Of a stretch of 64,000 nt of DNA, positions 55,101-64,000 are shown piece by piece. Positions within the stretch are counted from its first letter, which is position 1. The number at the start of each line of letters is the position of its first letter. The stretch is from Glandiceps talaboti (Eukaryota > Hemichordata > Enteropneusta > Spengelidae). The stretch is from NCBI RefSeq assembly GCF_964340395.1, contig NC_135565.1, forward strand, positions 7,391,242-7,455,241, given 5' to 3'. Position numbers and translations under genes: made by a program. Below the pieces are notes generated by a model, which made no database searches, was not told the DNA's origin, and saw nothing but the letters and a program-made list of their open reading frames with translations.

Positions 55101-57255
55101 AAGATCACAGACCATTCACTAAGAGGGAACAAGAATCATATCCAAAGAAAGATGCCGCCACATACTGGAGGTGTGAAGATTATCCACAAGCTTGGGGACA
55201 TGGTACAAAACATAAGTAAGTGTTACTCTAACTTCTAAGAGTTATGTATTTATTATTTTGTACTTTAATGTAACACATACATTGACGAATCAATGTGTGT
55301 AAAACTAATGAAACTAAATAGTAATACCAATGATACTACTGTGTGTAGAAATTGAGAATAGAAGTGGTTGAAATGTTCATCTTGGTTTGCACATCAACAG
55401 GCTTTTCAGGAGAAAATATCACGTTTTACAACTGTTTGTACAAGTTAGTGAAAGTTAAAATTTGGTAAAATTAGAGAACATAAACTCAGGATTAATAATA
55501 ATGGATTAATGCCAATCTGTTTGTTATTTTGATGAAAACATGTAGAAAGTATAGAATTTATTTGATCACGGAGCTGTCAATATGTCATGTTGGATAATAA
55601 CTTGAAGAATGTGTATCTTCTTTTATCCTGACACACTTTGCTCAACAAACTACTGTCACATGTACAAAGCACAGGACAAGCCCATGGTTAGCCACATCAT
55701 TGACACCAGTGGGTCAAGGAGTCCTCAACATCATTTATCAATACTTGATCAGTGGTTACCAGAATTCATTGTGTCGGCAAATAGAAGCGATTCATTGACC
55801 TAAACATTTTTATCTAGCACTGGTTGTAACTGGGGTATCATTTTTTTGATCAGACAAACCAACAATACACATGTATATGATATTCACTGAAATTGTTAAA
55901 ATAAAAATACTAATAATTAGAGACTAGTACGTGTCAATTAGGTCAATTTTACATAAAATGGAGGGTTGTGAATTTTTGGATGTGGACCCAAAAAGTCATT
56001 ACATTGTCATTTAACAAAACAGTTTCTGGAAAGATTCAGTTACAGTTAGCGTAGTTTTCAGTCTCACCAACTTAATTTTACGAAATGCAGAATTTGCTAA
56101 AAGAAACCTTGATAGAAATTATTGCAGTTGATATGTTGATGAACCCCCTCCCCACACTTATTGCAGTCTCCATGTATGGATGAAATTTATTGCCTGATAA
56201 GTTCTCAAACCCCCCCCCCCACACACACACACACACACACCACCACCACCACCACCACTACCACAAACTCACTAACTAGTACTTGAAGGTGAAAGTTAAT
56301 TTTGAATTTAAGTTTTATTGAAATCATTACAGTGGGTGTGGATTGCTGCTATACTTAAAGTGTGTAACATCAATTGACATCACAATGTTTCAATTCATAT
56401 ATTTATTTCATATAGTTGGAAAACTAATTTCCTTTTTTTTTTCTCTTTTAAACAGTCCTCTTCCAATGGGTTCAGTACCTAGAGAAAGACCACCAATGAG
56501 AGATGATATCTGGTTTAAAACAAAGATCAAGGAGCCAGTCAGGTGGCCAGAAAAGTTTAAAAGAGTTCCTCACAGGTAGGTTGAGTTTAAATCTTTTAAG
56601 AACTGGCAACCATTGAGATACCTCGAGTTTGCTGGTCAGATACATGGGCTAACACTAGTAACAGACTCTGGGTTCATTAAATCAAAAATTCCTGTTCATG
56701 GCACAAAGGAAAATAAATACAGTGTGTTATGTTTTTATCAACAGATTAAACTCACAGATTCAAGGATGACCAAAATTTAAACCTCAATTTTCACTGATAT
56801 GTCATCAGCATTGTCACATGTGTACTGTTGATGTCGTTGTTTGTTTGTTTGTTTATTAAATCCTACATGTATGTGAACTTGCCTAATTATAAATACTGCA
56901 ATTCTTAGTACAGTATACAAAGAAAGAGTCAGAACCAGCCCTCTAGCTTTTCAGACACAAAGAATACAAAATGAAAAAAAATAGTTGTCACATATGTCTC
57001 AATTGTAGATGGTTCTTGTGATTGTACTACTATGGTTGACAATTTTTTTTATTTTCTTATTACAGTGGCATCAAATCAGAACACCAAGCAAGATACACAG
57101 AGCCATCAGACCTACGAATGAAGGAAAACTATTTATGTCCCATTGACACACCCTGGACGCTTCCCAAAGCAGGACCAAAGGAAATCTTCTCAGTTCCACA
57201 CATGTACGACACAGAATACCAAACCTACGCGAGTGGATCACCTGTCAAAGTCTAA
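49101..57255 (+). CDS. six-exon gene for a 329-aa protein, candidate axonemal/ciliary microtubule-associated protein
   Basis: Exons: 49101-49211, 51968-52150, 54576-54740, 54995-55215, 56456-56575 and 57066-57255 (990 nt, 329 codons plus TAA). All introns are GT/AG and every junction keeps phase. Start 'MSLSAPPAPKRFDLHQTSTG'. The protein has no catalytic or membrane motif. It is rich in Pro, Lys, His, Trp and Tyr, with short repeat-like pieces: 'GHDWRPAYYFPASDF', 'GRGWRRPLTTGTMETEFQAN', 'ELDPYISTTHKDHRPFTKRE', 'DAATYWRCEDYPQAWGHGT', 'SEHQARYTEPSDLRMKENYL', 'MYDTEYQTYASGSPVKV'. The Y-x-STT-x-x-DHRPF style and overall composition resemble SAXO-type and other microtubule inner proteins of cilia and sperm flagella. 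That function is inference. A polyadenylation signal AATAAA is at 57443. Confidence 0.85.
49967..50987. mobile_element. 1.0-kb non-autonomous DNA transposon-like element in intron 1
   Basis: Inverted ends of about 38 bp: TATTAGGCCAAAAAAAAATA...TCTGGTTCTGGTCAG (49967-50005) and its complement (50949-50987). The inside is GC-richer with no long ORF. It also holds a 23-bp internal inverted repeat (50433-50455 and 50468-50490, one mismatch) and a 19-bp tandem duplication (GATTTGCAGTTATAATCCC, 50235-50272). It lies in intron 1 of the 49101-57255 gene. Confidence 0.75.
51496..51734. mobile_element. 239-bp MITE-like element in intron 1
   Basis: Inverted ends of about 25 bp: CACTATACGAAAAGTCACAT (51496) and, on the other strand from 51734, CACTGTACAAAAAGTCCCAT. 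It is non-coding. A partial copy of the left end is at 20985. Confidence 0.7.
52151..54575. other. intron 2 of the plus-strand gene
   Basis: Ordinary AT-rich intron, donor GTAAGT, acceptor GTGCAG. A CCTTGCGATGTTGTCAT-type unit is repeated about four times near 54418-54482. Nothing else recognised. Confidence 0.6.
55216..56455. other. intron 4 of the plus-strand gene
   Basis: Contains an old interspersed repeat (about 55820-56010, related to 37560-37720) and a C-run, CA and CCA microsatellite block (56211-56262). The frames within are not coding. Confidence 0.6.
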
Positions 57256-57442
57256 TCACTGCACCCCTCTTATTTGTAAATAGAACATTCCTCCTATAGA
57301 AATTGTGTGGACTTTATTATGAAATAGGTAGAGATTATGGATTCCTCAAAAGAACTTTTTTTTTTATGTGTACATAACAATTTTGATAAGCAGATATGTG
57401 GATATAAACTCTGAAATTATGGATAAAAATTTTAGAAGTACT

Positions 57443-57448
57443 AATAAA
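57443..57448 (+). promoter_or_regulatory. candidate polyadenylation signal
   Basis: AATAAA 188 bp after the stop codon of the 49101-57255 gene. Confidence 0.5.
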
Positions 57449-57449
57449 C

Positions 57450-59275
57450 CTATATCTAAATCAAAAAATATTTGAAAACTTGTATTTTTTTTATGTCACA
57501 CTAATCGGGTGTGCGTGTCTACAACATTTCTCCATTTCAGTAATATGTAATTCTGATGTTTATCTGTCAACACTTTATGTAATGAATTTTATGACAGATA
57601 AGCTTTGAACACATTGAACAAGTTATCATGTGTTCTCCCTTTAATCACACTGTAACACATTTATCAAACTATTTGGGGTAAACAAAACTTTCTTTTTTCA
57701 TAAATAAGTCTTGTTGAAGTGAATGCACACCATTGCAACCAATTGGTTAAAGTAAATTGTTCACTACAGTAGAACTCGGTTCAATAATCATGTCAGTGAT
57801 AGCCGAGGTGATAGCCGAGTTTGTAATCACGTCAGATTGTTCATGAACTTCACAAAGATTCAGCATTGCTGACACTTTGAATTGCTGTATGTTGATGTTG
57901 TCAGCAATAGGATATGGAAAATCCAAATGACAAATCTTTCAGTCCATAGCTAGTCTAGTTCCTATACATGTACGGTAACACTATGATTTAGAGACCACGT
58001 TGGCATCCAAACTAGTCCAGAGCTTGAGGGCTTCAATGGAAAGAAGATGACCTTTCAAAGCTTTGCATTGTTTGTAACGCTTATTTAGTTTTAGCCCGAA
58101 TAAAGATATTTTGTAATAATAAAGAGGGGTTCATGGTACATGTATATCAGAAAATACAGAAATATTAGACCCAAATTCAGTAGTTCATTTCAATGTACTC
58201 TGAACATTTCACTGGTTCATGTCAAAACAGTTGATGACCAAACACAAATTAGGGGTAATGCTCTAAAGTTACACAACTCATGCTAAAGTGATAATGAACT
58301 TTATAATACACTTTTATTTATCATTTTTGAACATTTTACAAATGGCAAATTCATAACAACATCAAAGTGTTGGAAGTATACAATTTCATGTAAATAGCAA
58401 ATAAGTTTTCCCATTCAGGTAGAGAGTTCAAAGAATCAAAGGTTTGACCTTTTTTGCAGTGAGATAGGACCTCACCCATCCTTTGTATAACTGTAGTGTT
58501 GTGCATTTTGATTGAAAACCTTTATGTAAGTTAAACACAAACACTTCCCATGGTATAAAGTGATATAATTGCAGTGAAAACCAGACACGATATTATCTGG
58601 CATGGGTTCCTCATAGTTTGACAGTTTCCTGTAGCATATGAAATCATCCACTGTTGTATGGTTTTGACAGTGAAAAGGTGCTGTCAAGGTCACTGAACAA
58701 CAGCATAGGGTAAGCTTAGGTTTCCAACCAGTGCACTTTTCAGTAGAGGACTTTCAACTGTGTTGTGTCTTTTTCTAGATTTAAAGGCCAACGCCTTAAA
58801 CATATTGTGATGTATGAAACAGCCAACATTATACCACATGCAGGCCAAGTCACAAATTTTATGTATTTTAATAGAAAATGTGTAATTTATGATTTCATTT
58901 CTGGTTTCCAAAGTTGTGCCAATTATATTTACATAATGGCTGCTGTAGGACTTGAATATGTTAACACATTAAAAATCCCCCTACATTATTTTCCAACATT
59001 TGTTGTACAGAAGCTTGGGTGGGTATTATATCATTCCCCAATAATTTTCACCCAGAAAATACTCCTAATGTGAGGGTTTAGGCAAAATAATAATGACATT
59101 CCCCTTATTTCACTCGTACTTTCCTGGACTGAATGAGGCAAAACATTGAGGAATAACATAATTACAGTCACTGAAAGAATAATGATCCATACATTCTGTA
59201 TTATTTATCACAGTGTGATTTAAATCACAATTTTTTTCAAAACACCTTTGCCATTCACAGTTTTTAGGCGTAAGC
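57450..59275. other. intergenic, no gene recognised
   Basis: AT-rich, with an inverted relative of the 46-bp minisatellite unit at 57947-57985. Frames at 58472-59073 on both strands lack domains or splice-site support. Confidence 0.4.
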
Positions 59276-59568
59276 TGGCAATATGGATGTTAATTAAGTG
59301 TTGATTAATTGTTATGATGCTGGGATGCTTATTTTTGATTTTTGATTTATAAACAATTATATCATGGCTTTCTAGTTGAAAAATCAATGTGAAACAACAT
59401 TGACAAAGTCTGTGTTTGTAACTCAATATATTGCAAAAAGCTATTTTAAAAAATGTTTAAAGTGTTTGTTATTGTATGTACAATAACAAACATTTTACAC
59501 ATTTATGAACCCTTTGCAATTTATTGAGTTACAAACAATTACCAACTCTTCATCCATATGACCACCTT
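59276..59568. mobile_element. palindromic MITE-like element, second copy
   Basis: Central hairpin 59413-59537: TGTTTGTAACTCAATATATT at the left pairs with AATTTATTGAGTTACAAACA at the right, and GTTTGTTATTGTA/TACAATAACAAAC forms the tip. The right end ATCCATATGACCACCTT is the complement of a sequence like the left end of the 40225-40529 copy (AGTGGCCATATGGATGA). Confidence 0.65.
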
Positions 59569-59929
59569 AAAAACAGAAATATCATGGTGTCTTGTCTAGT
59601 GAGCAATGGATGTACTATGGACATTGTGCAGTGTGTGTATGTCTAATTTTGAAAAAATAAAGTATCTCTTTTTGATAAAAAATACATGTATATTTGTGCC
59701 AATGTTTTCTTCCATTTTGAGGCCACAAAACTGCCACTCATCAAAACCAAGAATGCAAAAATAAGAACATTACCAGTATTTATATGAAAACATAATTCTA
59801 TCAAATGCCAGGAATCCAAGTGCCCAATGTCAGCAAGTGGTCAAGAGATTTGTAAATATATGTACTATAAATGTATTTAATTGTGTGGAAAGAAAAATAA
59901 ACATGTTTGTATGTACATAGATACATACA

Positions 59930-60232
59930 TACTGTCATACATGCATACATACATACATATACATACATACATACATGTACACACACATACATACATTCAT
60001 ACATACATACACACATACATACATACATACATACATACAGACAGACAGACAGACAGACAGACATACACACATACATGTATACATACATAAATACATACAT
60101 ACATACACACATACATACATACAGACAGACAGACAGACAGACAGACATACATACATACATACATACATACATACATACATACATACATACATACATACAT
60201 ACATACATACATACAGACATACAGACATACAT
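59930..60232. repeat. (TACA)n/(GACA)n compound microsatellite
   Basis: About 300 bp of ATAC and GACA units, including two nearly identical blocks of GACA (60037-60060, 60123-60147). All ORFs here are artefacts of the repeat. Confidence 0.95.
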
Positions 60233-60689
60233 TGATGAATAATGAGATGCAATCTCTTGAATCCAGTTCATCACTAACTCTATATTGTGTACATAATGAT
60301 AATTATTATGATCCTGTTAGCTGGCATGGTGCTGAGATGACGTCATTTTTTTCTTGTTCTTGATTCCAGCTTTTAAATTGTTGACATTCTCAGGCTTTGT
60401 TAAAAAAATAATTTTTTTTTTTTTACCAATTTTCGCTGATTTAAGAATATTTATGTAGAATGTAAGGATGATTCACTGTGATTACATTTAACCATACGTA
60501 TATGATTTAATTGAAAATCACATATCAGCTTAAATACGTATACTAGGGCAAAATAATAAAAATATGTGTTTCTGATACCGGTTTAAGCCTCTGACCCTAA
60601 ACATTTCTTTAAAACATTTCAAACAAAAAGATACAGAATTCTTTATCTTCTTGACCTTCATGCACTTCTGTTTTCTTTCCCCAGTGATG

Positions 60690-60860
60690 TATGTACATAT
60701 TTCATCAAACTCAGTATCACAGAAGGGGTATTCTGACTGACATTTCCCTTGTTTTTGAGTCACGGCAATATTTTACAAAAATAAAACCAATTAAAACGAT
60801 AAGCTTGATTTAAAATAAAATAAACTAAAATCCCGACCTCCCTATCCTTTTTTTCTGGCA
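60690..60860. repeat. interspersed repeat, copy 2
   Basis: Diverged copy of 42575-42760. No inverted ends or coding capacity seen. Confidence 0.55.
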
Positions 60861-60869
60861 CCAAATTAC

Positions 60870-63540
60870 CCAATTAAGTGAAAATTATTGAAAGTAAAAT
60901 GTTATTATTTTTTTATAGTAGTAACACAAACAGAGCAAACCACAGTCAGACCATATATAGAAATGAACAGCTGTTATTATTTTCTCCTTTTAAAGTACTT
61001 TATTCTTGTTTTTCCCACCTTAAGCGCAGTAAACAAGTACGTACTCCTGTTTTTGCTGAGCAATTGCTTTATTATCGCTAGCATACAGATATGCAGGGGG
61101 AACTGCACAGCTGGTCGTGTTGACAATTTAATATTGATAATTATGATAAAGATCAACACTTAAAACGGTGTTTTTTTATGAAAAATAAATATTGCAGATG
61201 TACAATATTTTAAATTTGCATACAATGGCAACTGATTGAGTGTTGATATTACATAACTCACTGCGATTGAGATGAGTTGACAATTACGGTGAAGATACTT
61301 CCACGAACCTACCAACTAGCTATCGCAAATTTTCCGAAAACAGAACGAATTTAGACTCAGTTGAATAATCACCACGCGCCTATAGTTACTGCAAAGAGGT
61401 GTGTGGTTTTACGACGATTAGCGGCAACTATCTCACCTTCATTGCATGATCTAGATCACAGTGGTAGTCGATTTAGTTCATTGACCACATTTGCTCCGGG
61501 GTGTACCAGTCTGCCCAATCCATTAACCCGGTGACTCCAAATCGGCAATTTTCTATGAGAGTGAACACTTTACAACCAAAATTTTGACAGAAATCGACGT
61601 AAAACGTTTATTTTAGTGAATTTGGTCTAAAATAATGTTGAAAAGTGATGAAAAGTTACATAGGGAAAAAATAAATCGTTCGTAAAATTTTGGCGGGAAA
61701 GTCCTCCCTGCCATGTTCTGAGTAACGATGTTTTTCATACTTTGCAGCTTTTATTCCGTTCTTGACTTACACTAGGACCTCTCAGCCTAAAAAGTGGCCC
61801 GTACATCAATCGAGTGACCTCCATTCATATATATGGGAGACACGTAGTGTTCAGTATTGTCACTGTTAAAAGGTTTTCACATTCGCAAATAAGCTTAATG
61901 AGGCTCTGAAAGTAAATGCATTGAATGTTCTCAACAAATACAGTGTCGGCTACCTTTGCAGTGAGTGATACAAATACACACGATGTTTATACCCGATATT
62001 TTCCATCATCCGCACTCGGGCCTCTCATCTTGCAGTGACTAGTCCTACCCAATTACACCCCCCCCCCCCATCAATCAAAAAGGAAAGCGTCCATAATTGT
62101 GAATTGAAAACATACTAAAAGTCCATACTTTTTCCATCGAAGGGTTCCATCACTATTCATTCATCTCATGCATGGGCACCGTAAGGCTTAATAAAAAAAA
62201 TTGTGTGGTTCCGATTACACTCAATTTTAGAATAGGTGGGTTAGGTAGATTTTTTATTTTATTTTATTATATCTTTTTTTTTTCTGTGTGAGTGTCTAGT
62301 TCAGGTTTTTCATTGTTTTCCAAATGGTCTCTGTGTTGTCTATGTCTTCCTATCAGATGTACAGCCATTACAGATTAGAAGAACAGTTTTATTTTGTCTT
62401 TTTAAGTTGATGTCAGTTTCCGAATCTACTATTTCTCGTGAGACATTTTTTGCGATTTTATTATTTTTTTCTCGAATACGTAAACAAAAAAGCTAGGTGG
62501 GGTCGGGTAACCGGAACCAAACAATTGTTTTTTGTTTTTTTAGGCCTAATCATGGTTTTGCTTATCAAAAAGTTTAACTTCACTCGGCAGAAACGTGCAC
62601 ATGGTATATGGATGGAACGAGGTCACAAGTTCAAATTTCTATTTAATAATTTGGCGGGAAAGTGCTTCCTACTGAAAAGTTAAAGATTATTAACACATCA
62701 ACTTTGACCTTGTGACCTCGTTCGTTCCTGTGAGCAGCATATATGTAAATTGATAAGTCAGAGAGTATCATTTGCAAGATAAAACAAGTGTGGTTGCAAA
62801 GATTTATGGTTCCAGAAAACACGATCAGGACGATCGTGTTTAATAATTACATCATTAGGCTCTAAAGTTCGCAATATTCTTTATGGTAGTCGAAGTGATC
62901 ACGATGACAGTTACAATAATCGTCTACATATCAGTATCAGTACTACTTCAAAACTTCTATTGACTTTTGAAAAAAATAAATATTTTTTTTCCGATCACAG
63001 GTGCTCATGTAGTTGCTAGGATTTAGAGTTCTGGATAGTCGTATGAGGACGTCGATGACGAGTACACGTTCCATTCTCTAACACAACAAATTAGCGCTCG
63101 ACACTGTTTATTCATATATTGCGGTGCAATCAATCAAACCATGATAAACTTTCTATTTTCTTGACCTACCTACCGTGAGATGATCAGCACACTCTGACGT
63201 CATGAATATATATTTTCTAGTGTACGTGTAAAGTAGTTGATATGGATACAAACTTCCTCTTTACTTGGGGATGGTTTCTGATAGTCTATTAGAGTAGACA
63301 AATAACTACCAAACCCATCTCAAGGCTTTTCACGTGATGATTTTATGAAATCTTTCACCCACGGAGAAATGGAAATTATATATATTCATGACATTTATAC
63401 GATTAAAATATAATAACTGTACTTGAATTTCTGACGTATCAGACCCAAAGTTGACAATGTAGCAAAGTAAGCTTGCGTCAGATTATTGTCTAGTCAGACT
63501 GCTTTCTATTTTAGATGAACTGACTTATATTGCAATATGT
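60870..63540. other. intergenic with a small inverted repeat
   Basis: No gene recognised. GGAACGAGGTCACAAG at about 62615 is mirrored by CTTGTGACCTCGTTC at about 62711, an inverted repeat with ~80-bp spacer. AACACGATC/GATCGTGTT forms a small hairpin at 62818-62841. The word TTTGGCGGGAAAGT occurs at 61688 and 62650. Confidence 0.45.
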
Positions 63541-63541
63541 A

Positions 63542-63768
63542 ATGGCATCTCGGTCTACTTACCTGCATATACCACACAGACACAAGAGTAGAACTCTGTA
63601 TCCTGGCAACGCCACGAGCTCCATTGGTTCCGATTACATGCCATTCAAAAACAGATTTACACATTCGACTATTGACCTCGGCCTAAATCCCCAGCATCAT
63701 CATGACTTCAGACCTCAGACTTCGTATGGAAAATGTTGGATTTATTTACCAAAGCAGCCCGAGGGAAG
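63542..63768 (+). CDS. probable first coding exon of a gene continuing past the window
   Basis: ATG at 63542, 75 codons plus two bases, then a usable donor (GGAAG|GTATTT). It reads 'MASRSTYLHIPHRHKSRTLY', 'GSDYMPFKNRFTHSTIDLGL', 'NPQHHHDFRPQTSYGKCWIY', ending 'PKQPEG'. The Pro/His/Tyr/Arg-rich composition and higher GC stand out from the surrounding AT-rich DNA and resemble the style of short ciliary microtubule-associated proteins such as the 49101-57255 product. No domain is identified, and without the next exon the call is tentative. The frame stays open to 63877 but past the donor it becomes low-complexity. Confidence 0.45.
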
Positions 63769-64000
63769 GTATTTAATACCGCCCCCCCCCCATATATATT
63801 TTTTCTATTCTAGACGTCATGACCTTTCTACTGTTATTTGTTCTTATTATTCTGATTTCATGACAATTTTTTCCTGATACGTTTTTCATACTGTGTATAA
63901 CTTGATTAGAAACATCTTTTGATATAAATGGGAACAAAGTTAAACGCTCATTATATATTTTAGCTGCAGCATAGTTCCCCTATTGCGTAACTCTAAGCTA

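Noticed and set aside
58472-59073. Small frames of 73-102 codons on both strands
   Set aside because: No splice-site support, no recognisable motif and composition like the surrounding AT-rich DNA.
59801-60274. Several overlapping long frames on both strands rich in Tyr/Cys/Met/Val or His/Thr/Tyr/Ile
   Set aside because: They are translations of the TACA/GACA microsatellite, as are those at 34844-35062 and 41914-42527 (outside the exon at 41918-42046).

Overview
This is a gene-poor, AT-rich, repeat-dense piece of an intron-rich animal nuclear genome, most likely from a marine invertebrate. The evidence is GT/AG introns of 0.5-4 kb in two ordinary genes, several classes of retroelement (Penelope-like, CR1-like, Jockey/RTE-like and Rex1/CR1-like), terminal-inverted-repeat elements, a Polinton-type polymerase scrap and many TACA/GACA microsatellites. 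No rRNA, tRNA, operon or CRISPR array was seen. The species cannot be fixed from the sequence alone.

Layout. 0.1-8.9 kb: graveyard of virus-like or Polinton-like coding pieces, nearly all on the minus strand. It holds an N-terminal fragment of a Polinton-type DNA polymerase B protein, a decayed unknown ORF, and a four-fold tandem array of three modules (called B, A and C here). One array unit keeps an envelope/fusogen-like ORF and another is interrupted by a host-type protein kinase fragment. 9.9-11.7 kb: 5' half of an unrecognised element-borne gene family (acidic ORF with an in-frame amber, a C2H2-like finger, and a 110-bp exon). 12.0-17.3 kb: three Penelope-like element copies, partly head-to-head; one copy has an apparently complete hammerhead ribozyme and a second has a near-complete one. 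17.4-23.7 kb: tandem repeats and two minus-strand multi-exon genes, one of which shares the 110-bp exon with the 10-kb locus. 24.1-28.95 kb: CR1-like element split by a 1.1-kb element with 13-bp inverted ends, a TGTC microsatellite and 144-bp internal tandem repeats. 29.0-30.3 kb: decayed Jockey/RTE-like element. 30.36-34.71 kb: region bounded by ~118-bp inverted repeats, holding a PHD-like exon and a nearly intact Rex1/CR1-like reverse transcriptase.

35-64 kb is quieter. It carries two well-supported spliced host genes: a six-exon minus-strand gene (38404-46068; 204 aa, PPxY-rich tail) and a six-exon plus-strand gene (49101-57255; 329 aa, low-complexity protein of the style of axonemal microtubule-associated proteins). 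Their starts face away from each other across 3 kb that holds a Ulp1-like protease pseudogene and a 37-bp perfect inverted repeat. Introns and flanks contain small inverted-repeat elements. A probable first coding exon of a further gene lies at the right edge (63542-63768). Exons of both host genes were joined by reading frame and splice-site phase, and every junction keeps frame.
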